Made by a program: the position numbers and the translations under genes. From NCBI GenBank assembly GCA_030740295.1, contig JASLXP010000884.1:1-29527 (forward strand): DNA of 29,527 nt. Direction: 5' to 3'. The stretch comes from Planctomycetota bacterium. GTDB lineage: Bacteria; Planctomycetota; PUPC01; JACPCR01. The notes beneath the pieces were generated by a model. It was not told the origin of the DNA. It searched no databases and worked only from the letters and a program-made list of their open reading frames with translations. Below, piece after piece: positions 15,761-24,032 of the stretch; within the stretch, counting starts at the first letter, position 1, and every line of letters starts with the position of its first letter.

Positions 15761-15793
15761 CTGGGATTTGAGATCCAGGTTTTTCTCATTTTT
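15761..15793 (+). terminator. Rho-independent terminator-like hairpin
   Basis: CTGG(G)AT at 15761-15767 pairs with ATCCAG at 15773-15778 with one bulged G and a short loop. It is followed by TTTTT at about 15780-15784 and a second T run at 15789-15793. The orientation suits the transcript of the PQQ-like gene and the small ORF after it. The stem is short. Confidence 0.45.
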
Positions 15794-15874
15794 CCGTTGT
15801 AGTGGATTGCCGCACGATGCTGATGCCAAATCGCAAAATCGCCGTCGCCCCTTCGCTTCGGGACGGAAGAAAGC

Positions 15875-16978
15875 TCATACGATAAACATCGCGTCGCCGT
15901 AGCTGAAGAAACGGTATTTCTCATCGATGGCTGTTCTGTAGGCATCGAGCACGGTCTCTCTTCCGGCAAGGGCTGCTATCAGCATCATGAGGGTGCTCTT
16001 CGGCAGGTGGAAATTGGTGATCATCGCGTCGGTCATCTTGAATTCGTAAGGCGGATAGATGAAAAGGTCCGTGTGGCCATGGCCGGCGACGACGTGCCCT
16101 TCCAACGCGCACGATTCAAGGGTGCGCAGACTTGTGGTGCCGACGGGAATGATTCTTCGGCCATCAGACCTGGCATCGTTTACGGCCTTCGCTGTCCGCT
16201 CTGACAGAGAGTACTCCTCGGAATGCATCACGTGATCCTGAATATCTTCGGCAGTCACTGGTTTGAACGTCCCCAGCCCGACATGGAGCGTTACGTACTC
16301 GAACAGCACTTCCTGCGCCTTCAGGTTTTCGATAAGGATTTCCGAAAAGTGCAGGCCAGCGGTCGGAGCGGCAATGGCGCCTGATTCCCGGGCGAACACC
16401 GTTTGATAACGATGCCTGTCCATTTCATCTCGTTGGTCGTGCCCTTTTTCTCGTTTGATATAGGGCGGCAAGGGCATCTGACCATTTTGTTCGAGAGTGT
16501 CCAAAAGTGTCTGGGCCGGCATTTGAAAATCCAGAAGCCAGCCTTCTGCATCGTGTTTGCCAAGCAGGCGTGCGGTGAATTCTGCGTGGCGCTGTCGCTC
16601 CGCGACAGCTCCTTCACCTTGCCGCGGAGCGTCAAGACCACTGAAGGCACCAAACTCAATGAGCTCTCCATCCTCCAGTCGCCCACGACACTTCAGCAGA
16701 GCTTGCCAGATCCCGTGCTCCGATTCCTCCACGAGTAGGGCTTCCACGCGGCCGCCAGTGTGCCTTGTCCCAAAGATTCTTGCCGGCACGACTCGAGTGT
16801 TATTCAGTACGAGTAGATCACCTGCGTGCAACAGATCGGGAATGTGGTGAAACTTGAGGTGTTCGATGGTTCTGGCTTGCCTGTTCAGAACCATCAGCCT
16901 GGATTCTTCACGACGCTCTGCCGGTTCCTGGGCGATAAGTTCAGGTGGCAGGCAAAAGTCAAAATCTGAAAGTTTCAT
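15875..16978 (-). CDS. queA: S-adenosylmethionine:tRNA ribosyltransferase-isomerase QueA
   Basis: A 367-residue QueA, which transfers and isomerises the ribose of SAM onto preQ1 in the anticodon wobble position of tRNAs for Asn, Asp, His and Tyr, giving epoxyqueuosine. The family sequence is clear end to end: MKLSDFDFCLPPELIAQEP, LLVLNNTRVVPARIFG, GQMPLPPYIKR, YQTVFARESGAIAAPTAGLHF, HVGLGTFKPV, MHSEEYSL, IPVGTTSLRTLES, and TDLFIYPPYEFK with MITNFHLPKSTLMML. I start at the ATG at 16976-16978, since the 17 codons upstream are not family sequence. A somewhat long loop around residues 108-130 (GAFSGLDAPRQGEGAVAERQ) is an addition relative to common QueA. It is divergent from the glycosyltransferase, 54 bp apart. 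Confidence 0.97.
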   Translation of the reverse strand: MKLSDFDFCLPPELIAQEPAERREESRLMVLNRQARTIEHLKFHHIPDLLHAGDLLVLNNTRVVPARIFGTRHTGGRVEALLVEESEHGIWQALLKCRGRLEDGELIEFGAFSGLDAPRQGEGAVAERQRHAEFTARLLGKHDAEGWLLDFQMPAQTLLDTLEQNGQMPLPPYIKREKGHDQRDEMDRHRYQTVFARESGAIAAPTAGLHFSEILIENLKAQEVLFEYVTLHVGLGTFKPVTAEDIQDHVMHSEEYSLSERTAKAVNDARSDGRRIIPVGTTSLRTLESCALEGHVVAGHGHTDLFIYPPYEFKMTDAMITNFHLPKSTLMMLIAALAGRETVLDAYRTAIDEKYRFFSYGDAMFIV

Positions 16979-17032
16979 TCCGATCACTGACGTCTTTGTA
17001 CTGAATTGAGCGGCGGTTATCAGCCCCAAACG

Positions 17033-18136
17033 ATGCGCATTCTATTCCACATCTCAGAGCTCGACATCGGTGGTGCCGAGCGCATGCTCTACATGCTGGC
17101 CACTGGTCTGGTCGAACGCGGGCACGAAGTGGAGGTCGCATGCCTGACGGGGAAGGGCGACGTGGGTGGGTGGCTCGAAAAGGCCGGCATACCTGTCCAC
17201 TATCTCAACGCGAGAAAGAGCTGGCCTCCGAGTCTGGTGCTGCCGCTCCGAAAGGTGGTGAGAGAATTCAAGCCGGAGGTTCTCCACAATTTTCTTTTTC
17301 ATGCCAACATGGTCGGACGACTGGTTGGCTGGTTGTCCAGAGTGCCGGCGGTCATCTGCGCCGTTCGTGTCGAAGATGTCGAGCGCGGGTTCCGTTTGTG
17401 GGTTGATGGGGCCACCCACTGGATGATGCACAAGCAGACTTGCGTCAGCGAATCCGCCAGGCGGTTCACCCATGAGAAGAGTTCCATTCCGATGGACAAG
17501 CTGATCGCTGTGCCCAATGCGGTCGACCTTTCCAAGTTCGAAAACCTCGAGCCCGGACGGCTGAGACGAGAGCTGGAGGTGGATGCGGAAACGCCGGTTC
17601 TGCTTACGGTGGGCCGGCTTTCGAGGCAGAAGGGATTGCAACACTTGTTGGACGCCATGCCTGCGGTGCTTGATGAAATCTCGAACACCAGACTTGCACT
17701 GGTCGGGGCCGGAGAAGATGAGGCCAGCCTGAAGGATCTGGCCCGGGAGCTTGGCATCGAGGGCGCGGTCAGCTTCCTCGGGTGGCATCCTGAAATCCCC
17801 GAATTCCTGAAAGACGCTGACTTGTTTGTGCTGCCGTCATTGTGGGAAGGCATGCCGAATGTCGTTCTGGAGGCGATGGCTTCCGGAGTTCCCACTGTTG
17901 CCACTGAAGTAGGCGGCACACCGGAGCTGGTCTTGGAAGGCGAAACTGGCGTTCTGGTTCCTCCTGCTGACAGTGATGCTCTCGCTCGTAGCATCATCAC
18001 TCTCCTGCAGGACAGGGAACTCCGATCCCGCATGGGTCAGCAGGCGCTCGAACGGGCCCAGTCCCAGTTCTCGCCGGCGCGGATGATCGAACGTAACGAG
18101 CAGCTCTATGCTGAATTGCTACATCATGGCGGTTGA
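17033..18136 (+). CDS. GT4-family glycosyltransferase
   Basis: A 367-residue GT-B fold glycosyltransferase of family GT4, which transfers a sugar from an NDP-sugar with retention. The N-terminal Rossmann domain opens MRILFHISELDIGGAERMLYML, with the GGAE loop typical of the clade. The C-terminal donor domain contains LLTVGRLSRQKGLQHLLDAM and the EX7E motif in LWEGMPNVVLEAMASGVPTVAT, ending in TGVLVPPADSDAL. The start is the ATG at 17033; an upstream in-frame TTG adds nine unlikely residues. No membrane segment is seen, so it is probably peripheral at the inner membrane, in envelope polysaccharide or glycolipid assembly. It is transcribed away from queA and followed by a new promoter. Confidence 0.92.
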   Translation: MRILFHISELDIGGAERMLYMLATGLVERGHEVEVACLTGKGDVGGWLEKAGIPVHYLNARKSWPPSLVLPLRKVVREFKPEVLHNFLFHANMVGRLVGWLSRVPAVICAVRVEDVERGFRLWVDGATHWMMHKQTCVSESARRFTHEKSSIPMDKLIAVPNAVDLSKFENLEPGRLRRELEVDAETPVLLTVGRLSRQKGLQHLLDAMPAVLDEISNTRLALVGAGEDEASLKDLARELGIEGAVSFLGWHPEIPEFLKDADLFVLPSLWEGMPNVVLEAMASGVPTVATEVGGTPELVLEGETGVLVPPADSDALARSIITLLQDRELRSRMGQQALERAQSQFSPARMIERNEQLYAELLHHGG

Positions 18137-18146
18137 AGCCGTGTCG

Positions 18147-18175
18147 TTGACACTCGAATCGCCCGCGGCTAGCAT
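18147..18175 (+). promoter_or_regulatory. Promoter (TTGACA, 17 bp, TAGCAT)
   Basis: A consensus -35 TTGACA at 18147-18152 is followed after exactly 17 bp by TAGCAT at 18170-18175. It begins 10 bp after the glycosyltransferase stop and would give a leader of about 90 nt for the proline-rich protein gene at 18273, and probably drive the UbiB and MoxR genes downstream. Confidence 0.55.
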
Positions 18176-18272
18176 CCGGCGCGTTTGAATATCAGATATA
18201 GCGGCCCCTGCTGGGCAGTCTGTTGCGGCCGCGTCCCAATAACATCCCGATCCGACAACAGAGGAAATATCT

Positions 18273-19907
18273 ATGGCCGGAGGAGCTCCGAGCGGCGGAG
18301 ATTATAAGCTGATTCTCAGTTCGGTTAAGCCGGACAGCTTTCAGGATGTGGCTAACAGGCTCGCCGAACTGCTTGGAATCGATGCGACCGGCGCACAGAT
18401 GATCGCCAACTCGTCCCCGATAATTCTGGTAGATGGCCTCAATCCCGCCGAGGCCGCGATCGCAGGTAAGAATACGGCCGCGCTCCGGCAACTGGGAGCT
18501 GAAATCCAAGTGGCCAAAGGGCAGGTCGGAAAGCTGCGCAAGGCGACATGGCCTGAATCTGCTGTCGCCAGAATTCGAACGAAGATTACTTCAGATGGCG
18601 GGGCAGAGGCCAGCGGAGAGCCCGTGCCCAGTGCGTCCGTAGACGTAAAAGTTGCCGCGGGAACTGGTCCTCCTGCATTCGATCTGGACTCAACCGAAGC
18701 GCCGACGATAGAGGTCAGTCGGGCCGACCTGAGAGAAAAGGAAGACCTGAAGGATCTGCCACTTACGCAGGTCATTCGTTTTGAAGCACCGGGGAGCAAA
18801 CAGCAGTTTGAGTTGCGGCTGGAATTGCGTGCGATTCCGGTCGATCCTTTTGAGCCAGAAGAAACGAAGCTCGAATCGGGGGCATCCGTTTCGGAGAAAC
18901 CGTCCGATGCTGCTGCATTGGAACCCGTCGCGCCGGCCCTGTCCTTGTCTGATCTGGACGATTCTGACTCCCCTCTCATGGAGACGGAATCTATGGCTCT
19001 TCCTCCACCGCCGCCTCCGCCTCCTGCTGTGCCCGCTTCAGCGCCAGCACTTGCTATACCTGAGCCACCCCTGGCTGCTCCGCCTCCCCCCGGTCCGCCA
19101 GAAGCTCAGCTCGCGGTACCTCCACCGCCGCCCCCTGCTGCCACTGCCACCCCACCACCGCCTCCCCCCGCTGCAGTTACCGCTACTCCACCGCCTCCAC
19201 CACCCGCCGCGGTAGCGCCTCCACCTCCGCCTCCCCCTGCTGCTGCAACCGCTACTCCTCCGCCACCGCCACCCGCCGCGGTAGCGCCACCACCGCCTCC
19301 CGCTGCTGTCGCTCCACCTCCTCCGCCTCCACCGGCCGCGGTTACGGCCACTCCACCACCACCACCGGCGTCTGCCGCGCCCCCTCCGCCACCACCTCCA
19401 CCGCCTCCGCCTGCGGCCCCGTCTCCACCACCGGCCGCCGCGCCTCCTCCACCGCCCGCCGCGCCTCCTCCTCCGCCGCCCGCGGCCAAGCCTGCAGCGC
19501 CTGCCCCACCGCCCGCGGCCAGACCTGCCGCGCCTCCTCCACCGCCGCCCGCGGCGAAGCCTGCAGCACCTGCTCCACCGCCGCCCGCGGCCAAACCGGC
19601 TCCACCGCCAGCGCCGAAGCCTGCGACGCCTCCGGCCGCAAAGCCTGATGGAGCAAAAGGCGAATTCATTGTCAAGCTTGATCCGCTTCGTTTCGGCCGC
19701 AAAGTGAAGGATCGGGCTGCTGAAGAGATCGCAAACATTAAGGGGATCACAGCCGACGAATCGCTCGAAGAAATAACTAAGGCCGGACGGCGACGCTACA
19801 TCCTGGCCAAGGACTTGCCCCTTGATGTTGCCAACGATTACGCGGAACGGTTCAATTCCATTGTTTCGAAGTCGGCCGAAGTATCGAAATCAAGGCTGGG
19901 TAAGTGA
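18273..19907 (+). CDS. Proline-rich protein with two L7/L12- or ClpS-like end domains
   Basis: A 544-residue protein of no named family. Residues 10-83 follow the pattern of the ribosomal L7/L12 C-terminal (also ClpS-like) alpha/beta fold: YKLILSSVKPD, DVANRLAELLGIDATGAQMI, SSPIILVDGLNPAEA, and the closing LRQLGAEIQVAKG. Residues 140-192 form a second, smaller folded-looking segment. Residues about 244-456 are nearly all proline and alanine, with one run of eleven prolines. Residues 464-544 look like a second, more basic end domain (EFIVKLDPLRF, AAEEIANIKGITADESLEEI, YILAKDLPLDVANDYAERF). There is no signal peptide or membrane helix, so it is predicted to be cytoplasmic. The SD AGAGGA and an upstream promoter support the start. 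A possible role is a long flexible tether between two partners, which is inference. Confidence 0.85.
   Translation: MAGGAPSGGDYKLILSSVKPDSFQDVANRLAELLGIDATGAQMIANSSPIILVDGLNPAEAAIAGKNTAALRQLGAEIQVAKGQVGKLRKATWPESAVARIRTKITSDGGAEASGEPVPSASVDVKVAAGTGPPAFDLDSTEAPTIEVSRADLREKEDLKDLPLTQVIRFEAPGSKQQFELRLELRAIPVDPFEPEETKLESGASVSEKPSDAAALEPVAPALSLSDLDDSDSPLMETESMALPPPPPPPPAVPASAPALAIPEPPLAAPPPPGPPEAQLAVPPPPPPAATATPPPPPPAAVTATPPPPPPAAVAPPPPPPPAAATATPPPPPPAAVAPPPPPAAVAPPPPPPPAAVTATPPPPPASAAPPPPPPPPPPPAAPSPPPAAAPPPPPAAPPPPPPAAKPAAPAPPPAARPAAPPPPPPAAKPAAPAPPPPAAKPAPPPAPKPATPPAAKPDGAKGEFIVKLDPLRFGRKVKDRAAEEIANIKGITADESLEEITKAGRRRYILAKDLPLDVANDYAERFNSIVSKSAEVSKSRLGK
19002..19640. repeat. Proline/alanine-codon repeat region inside the proline-rich gene
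   Basis: About 640 bp made almost entirely of CCN and GCN codons, with imperfectly repeated blocks such as GCCGCGGTAGCGCC and CCACCGCC. Internal repetition makes the region prone to length change, and its exact length in the assembly may be unreliable. Confidence 0.8.
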
Positions 19908-19955
19908 TTTCAAAGCTTGGCCGGGCCTGTTACTTTCGAAGGATCGTCACCAGCG

Positions 19956-21638
19956 GTGTCCATTTTTGGAATAGCAAAAACCTATCGCAGCCTGCAGCGG
20001 CTTTCGGAAATCGTGTCCGTACTCATTCGGAACGGCTTCGGCCACTATGTGCGGCGGCTCAATCTGCGCGAGCGCTTTCCCAGGTTTACCTGGTCTGACA
20101 GAGAGCCCGAACCGCTTGAAGAACCGGAGCGGCTGGCAGAGCGCATCACCACCGTTATCCAGGAGCTCGGCCCTACTTTCGTAAAGCTCGGGCAGGTGCT
20201 GTCATCCAGGCCTGACGTGGTTCCTGAAGAGCTTTGCACGGAACTCACGCGGCTGCAGGACAGCGTGACTCCTTTCCCGGGCGCGGAAGCGGTGAGCATT
20301 GTCGAGCGGGAGATTGGATGCAGTATCGAAGAGACTTTCGCCGAATTTGAAAAAGAGCCCTTTGCCTCGGGATCGATTGGCCAGGTCCATTATGCCACTC
20401 TCAAGGATGGCTCTTCTGCGGTCGTCAAGGTTCGCCGGCCGGGCATTGAAGAACAGATATTACTGGACCTTGGCCTCCTGCATTACTTGGCCGATCTTGC
20501 GGATACTTACATCCCTGAGCTCCAGCCGTATCGGCTGCCGGCGATTGTCGAAGAATTGGAGAGAGGGGTTCGCCGGGAGATGGATTTCGTGGTTGAGGGC
20601 TCGCTGACCTCAAAGTTCTACGAGATGTTCAAAGAAGACGAAATGGTGCGCACGCCGCAGGTCTTCTGGGAATTGACTACGCCGCACGTCCTCACCCTCG
20701 AGCGCATTGAGGGTGTGAAGATTACCGATTATGTCGAGAAAGAATCGAACTCGGGCAAGAGGCGGGAGCTGTCCAGAGCATTGACCAGCTCGTTCTGCAA
20801 ACAGTATTTCGAGACCGGCACGTTCCACGCAGATCCTCATCCGGGCAACCTGCTGGTGGACGAACGAGGCAGACTGGCCCTGATCGATTTCGGCCTGGTG
20901 GGGCACCTCAGCGACCAGCTCATGAAGAACCTCTCTTCGATTCTGATTTCGCTCGACAAGAAAGAGATGGACATTTTCTGCGAGGTCTTCGCGGATATGG
21001 GTGCAACAGGCGATACCACGGACATCGGCGAACTCCAGGCCGATCTGCTGGAGATGGTGGATAAGTACTACAGCATGCCGATGAAGCGGATGGACACCGT
21101 TGAAGTTTTCTCGGACGTCACGCGCATCGCAAGGCGCAACGCAATCGTGCTGCCCAGAGATGTGATCCTGCTGGCAAAATCTTTCGTAGCCGTAATGACC
21201 ACCGCGCGCGGTCTCGATCCCGATTTTGATTTCGGCGCAGCCGTCGAGCCACATGTCAAAAAACTGATTCTGCAGCGGCTGAACCCCAAGCAACTTTTCA
21301 ATGAAGCTCGGGTTTCCTTCTGGCATCTTGGTCGGTTACTTCGCTGGATGCCGAGGGAGATGGCGGGGATCCTCAGGAAAGTCGAGGGCGGGAAGCTCCA
21401 GTTTGTGTTCAAGCACGTCGGCCTTGACAAATGGGCGAACGACCTGGATCGATCTCTGAATCGCCTTTCCGTCAGCATTGTCGTTGCCGCCATCGTCATT
21501 TCCTCGTCGATGCTCATGCAGATGGAGGTCGCGCCGATTTACGGGTCGATCTCCGTTCTCGCAATGATTGGATTCTTTGTGGCCTTCTGTCTGGGCATTG
21601 CGCTGGTCATTGGAATTTGGCGGTCGGGCAAGATATGA
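19956..21638 (+). CDS. ubiB: UbiB/ABC1/AarF-family atypical kinase
   Basis: A protein of the UbiB (ABC1/ADCK) family of ATP-binding membrane-associated kinase-like proteins that support isoprenoid-quinone synthesis. The diagnostic KxGQ motif is in LGPTFVKLGQVLSSRPDVVPEEL, the modified glycine/alanine loop is PFASGSIGQVHYA, the catalytic-loop region is GTFHADPHPGNLLVDERG, and the DFG equivalent is LIDFGLVGHL. Two C-terminal transmembrane helices end the chain (SIVVAAIVISSSMLM and SVLAMIGFFVAFCLGIALVIGIW), as in bacterial UbiB. I prefer GTG 19956 (560 aa, beginning SIFGIAKTYRSL like homologues); the longest frame begins at a TTG at 19917. It probably shares a transcript with the proline-rich protein (49 bp gap) and with moxR 49 bp downstream. 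Confidence 0.93.
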   Translation: MSIFGIAKTYRSLQRLSEIVSVLIRNGFGHYVRRLNLRERFPRFTWSDREPEPLEEPERLAERITTVIQELGPTFVKLGQVLSSRPDVVPEELCTELTRLQDSVTPFPGAEAVSIVEREIGCSIEETFAEFEKEPFASGSIGQVHYATLKDGSSAVVKVRRPGIEEQILLDLGLLHYLADLADTYIPELQPYRLPAIVEELERGVRREMDFVVEGSLTSKFYEMFKEDEMVRTPQVFWELTTPHVLTLERIEGVKITDYVEKESNSGKRRELSRALTSSFCKQYFETGTFHADPHPGNLLVDERGRLALIDFGLVGHLSDQLMKNLSSILISLDKKEMDIFCEVFADMGATGDTTDIGELQADLLEMVDKYYSMPMKRMDTVEVFSDVTRIARRNAIVLPRDVILLAKSFVAVMTTARGLDPDFDFGAAVEPHVKKLILQRLNPKQLFNEARVSFWHLGRLLRWMPREMAGILRKVEGGKLQFVFKHVGLDKWANDLDRSLNRLSVSIVVAAIVISSSMLMQMEVAPIYGSISVLAMIGFFVAFCLGIALVIGIWRSGKI

Positions 21639-21687
21639 ATGGCGTTCTTACTGCCTGAAATTCATCTGAACTTCTTAAGGAGACCCC

Positions 21688-22719
21688 ATGGGCGCATCAG
21701 CCCCGAGTCAACATGACGTGGACCGCAAAGCGGTCGAAGAACTGAGTGACTCCTATCAAAAGATCTGCAACGAGCTGAAGAAGGTGATCGTTGGCCAGGA
21801 TAAGGTCATCGAAGAATTGCTGACGTGCATTTTCAGTCGCGGCCACGCGCTGTTGGTAGGTGTGCCGGGCCTGGCAAAGACGCTGCTCGTCAGCTCCCTG
21901 TCACAGCTCCTCTCTCTCAAATTCAATCGTATCCAGTTTACACCGGACTTGATGCCTTCGGACATTACCGGCACGGAAGTCATTGCGGAAGACAAGGCAA
22001 CGGGTGAACGCCATTTCAAATTTCTCCAGGGCCCGCTCTTTGCTCACATTCTGCTGGCCGACGAAATCAACCGAACACCGCCCAAAACCCAAGCAGCTCT
22101 GCTCGAGGCCATGCAGGAGAAGAAGGTAACGATCGGCGGGGAGGATCATCTTCTGGAAGAACCATTCTTCGTCCTGGCCACACAAAACCCAATCGAACAG
22201 GAGGGCACTTATCCGCTGCCGGAAGCGCAGTTGGACAGGTTCATGTTCAACATCATGGTGGACTACCCAACCGATGACGAAGAATTCGCGATCATGCAGA
22301 TGGTGACCTCGCAGGACCCCGCCGAACTGAGCGAGGTAATCTCCCAGGAACAGATCCTTCACCTGCAATCGATCGTCAAACGCGTACCGGTCGCAGACGA
22401 GGTGCTGCATTACGCCAAAGCGATCAGCCGCCGCACCCGGCCAAAGTCCGAGGAATCTCCCGATTTCATCAAGCGCTGGCTCACCTGGGGTGCCGGCCCT
22501 CGCGCCTCTCTGAACATGATCCTTGCTGCCAAAGCTCGCGCCATTCTGCACGGCCAATACCACGTCTCATTCGATGATATCGACGCAGTCGCGCATCCTG
22601 TCCTGCGCCATCGAATCATCCCGACCTTCACCGCACAGTCTGAAGGCATCCAGTCTGACGATGTGATCGACAAGCTGCTCGATTCGCTTAAGGATTTTAA
22701 GTACGAGGTCAAGAGCTAG
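21688..22719 (+). CDS. MoxR-family AAA+ ATPase (third copy, orphan)
   Basis: A 343-residue MoxR ATPase. Walker A is GVPGLAKT at residues 58-65, Walker B ILLADE ends near residue 126, followed by INRTPPKTQAALLEAMQE; the sensor region LATQNPIEQEGTYPLPEAQLDRFMF and lid GAGPRASLNMILAAKARAIL are complete. AAGGAGA is well spaced before the ATG. It is a separate paralogue of the two genes at 686-2695, closer to the common MoxR consensus. It follows the UbiB-family gene and is followed by repeats and an unrelated oxidoreductase, so the DUF58 and VWA genes that normally accompany moxR are missing. Confidence 0.96.
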   Translation: MGASAPSQHDVDRKAVEELSDSYQKICNELKKVIVGQDKVIEELLTCIFSRGHALLVGVPGLAKTLLVSSLSQLLSLKFNRIQFTPDLMPSDITGTEVIAEDKATGERHFKFLQGPLFAHILLADEINRTPPKTQAALLEAMQEKKVTIGGEDHLLEEPFFVLATQNPIEQEGTYPLPEAQLDRFMFNIMVDYPTDDEEFAIMQMVTSQDPAELSEVISQEQILHLQSIVKRVPVADEVLHYAKAISRRTRPKSEESPDFIKRWLTWGAGPRASLNMILAAKARAILHGQYHVSFDDIDAVAHPVLRHRIIPTFTAQSEGIQSDDVIDKLLDSLKDFKYEVKS

Positions 22720-22749
22720 AACCGAAGTTTCGCATGAATCCTCGCGATC

Positions 22750-22944
22750 GATTCAGGATTCATTGGATTCAGGATTCAAAGTTCAGAGCAAGCGTCCCTG
22801 TACCCGGCGGTGAGTGCCACCTCACATGATGGATTTCATCATCTTCATGCTAAAGCCGGAAGAAAAAAGAACTGTTACGAATCCTGAATCCCGTGAATCC
22901 CTGTGAATCCTGAATCTGCATCTGAATCCCGATTCCTGATTCCC
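22750..22944. repeat. Dispersed heptad repeats GGATTCA / TGAATCC in opposite orientations
   Basis: Within the 245-bp gap between moxR and the oxidoreductase gene, GATTCAG-type heptads occur four times at 22750-22779 and the inverse TGAATCC at least five times at 22878-22929. The 13-mer GATTCAGGATTCA (22750-22762 and 22766-22778) is the exact complement of 22904-22916, so a long stem could form. A smaller hairpin, ATGATG/CATCAT (22826-22842), lies between. The repeats run up to the oxidoreductase start, where no ribosome site is visible. Confidence 0.75.
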
Positions 22945-22964
22945 ATATCCCCAATCCACCATCC

Positions 22965-23999
22965 ATGCCAGATTCATCACCCATTCGTGTCGGTGTCCTC
23001 GGAGCCGGTTGGTTTGCCTCGCGCCGGCATTGCCCTGATCTAAAGGCTGCAGATTCTGTCGAGTTGGCCGCGCTCTGCAGGCGGGATGAGGAAAAACTCA
23101 AGCAGATGGCCGAGCACTTCGAGGTGGAGCATACCTTCACTGATTATCGGGAGATGCTAGAAAGCGATCTGGACGCGGTAGTCATCTGTTCTCCTCATTC
23201 GCTGCATTACGGGCATGGTTTGGCTGCTCTCGACAACGACCTCCACATTCTGATGGAAAAGCCGCTCACCCTGGTGCCTTCGGAAGGGCGCGACCTGGTC
23301 CAGAAAGCCCAGGAGAGGAATAAAGTTCTCCTGGTGGCCCAGAATCCGCCTTATTGGATTCATTGCCGGTTCCTGAGGCAGCTCGTTGAGGCTGGTGTCC
23401 TGGGTGAGATCGAATCCGCGCAGATTAACTGGATGGGTGACGCTCAGGCCGTTTTCGGCGCGAAGCCGCTCCCCGATAAATTGCCTGGTGTTGTTCCGCC
23501 GACCAATTTCAGAAGAGATCCATCGCTGAATGGTGGAGGCTATTTTGTCGATGGCGGCTCACACCTGATTTGCGAGCTCCTCTGGTCTACCGGCCTTAAA
23601 GCTGTTGAGGCTACGGCCATCATGGACGACGCGGAATGGGATCTCAGATGCGCGCTTTCTCTGCGGCTCGACAATGGTGCGCTCGCAAATATCAGTGCCG
23701 CCGCCAATAGCGCCATCTTTACAAAGCGCCAGCGTTCCCACTACTTCGGCTCAAAGGCCACGCTCTCTTTTCACGGATTTCCATTCGATGTCTTCTTTCA
23801 GTTGGACGGCGAAGAGTCATCCCACGTGCCCGATGACAAACTCCCCCCCGCACCTAATCCGGTGGGTAACTGGATCGATTGCATCAAATCGGGCATCGGC
23901 CCTGAGCTGGACGGAGAGACCGCAGTCCACATCGTGGAAATCCTCGAAGCCTGTTACAAGTCGGCAAGGGATGGGGCACGGGTTTCCATCCCCGTGTAA
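22965..23999 (+). CDS. Gfo/Idh/MocA-family NAD(P)-dependent oxidoreductase
   Basis: A 344-residue oxidoreductase of the Gfo/Idh/MocA family, which oxidise or reduce sugars, inositols and sugar-like compounds. The N-terminal Rossmann fold begins VGVLGAGWFASRRHC (GxGxxx type), followed by DAVVICSPHSLHY and the conserved LMEKPLTL motif containing the catalytic lysine. The C-terminal alpha/beta domain carries GGYFVDGGSHLICELLW, where the D and H of DGGSH occupy the usual catalytic site, and a substrate-side NWIDCIKSG. There is no signal peptide, which differs from the Tat-exported versions common in PVC bacteria. The ATG sits inside heptad repeats with no ribosome site. A glycosyltransferase starts 33 bp downstream, suggesting nucleotide-sugar or glycan work. 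Confidence 0.9.
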   Translation: MPDSSPIRVGVLGAGWFASRRHCPDLKAADSVELAALCRRDEEKLKQMAEHFEVEHTFTDYREMLESDLDAVVICSPHSLHYGHGLAALDNDLHILMEKPLTLVPSEGRDLVQKAQERNKVLLVAQNPPYWIHCRFLRQLVEAGVLGEIESAQINWMGDAQAVFGAKPLPDKLPGVVPPTNFRRDPSLNGGGYFVDGGSHLICELLWSTGLKAVEATAIMDDAEWDLRCALSLRLDNGALANISAAANSAIFTKRQRSHYFGSKATLSFHGFPFDVFFQLDGEESSHVPDDKLPPAPNPVGNWIDCIKSGIGPELDGETAVHIVEILEACYKSARDGARVSIPV

Positions 24000-24020
24000 G
24001 CGGCCCATCGACCGTTAATC

Positions 24021-24026
24021 TATAAT
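24021..24026 (+). promoter_or_regulatory. TATAAT box six bases before an ATG (possible leaderless promoter)
   Basis: A perfect TATAAT at 24021-24026 is followed by six bases and the ATG at 24033. A normal start point would fall on the ATG itself. No Shine-Dalgarno site is present. There is no recognisable -35 hexamer, so the call depends on the -10 and its spacing. Confidence 0.35.
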
Positions 24027-24032
24027 CTTCGC

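Larger units (their letters stand above)
15534..15874. other. 341-bp intergenic stretch between convergent genes
   Basis: The stretch separates the PQQ-like gene from the convergent queA. It holds a short ORF with a good ribosome site that seems to be broken by a CT-repeat frameshift (15557-15679, listed separately), a CGCAC/GTGCG inverted repeat at 15724-15740, and a hairpin followed by T-tracts at 15761-15793. Nothing else coding is seen. Confidence 0.6.

Noticed and set aside
19106..19750. Long glycine/alanine-rich ORF on the minus strand
   Set aside because: It is the reverse complement of the proline/alanine codon repeat (GGN from CCN) and has no ribosome site; a shadow of the real gene.
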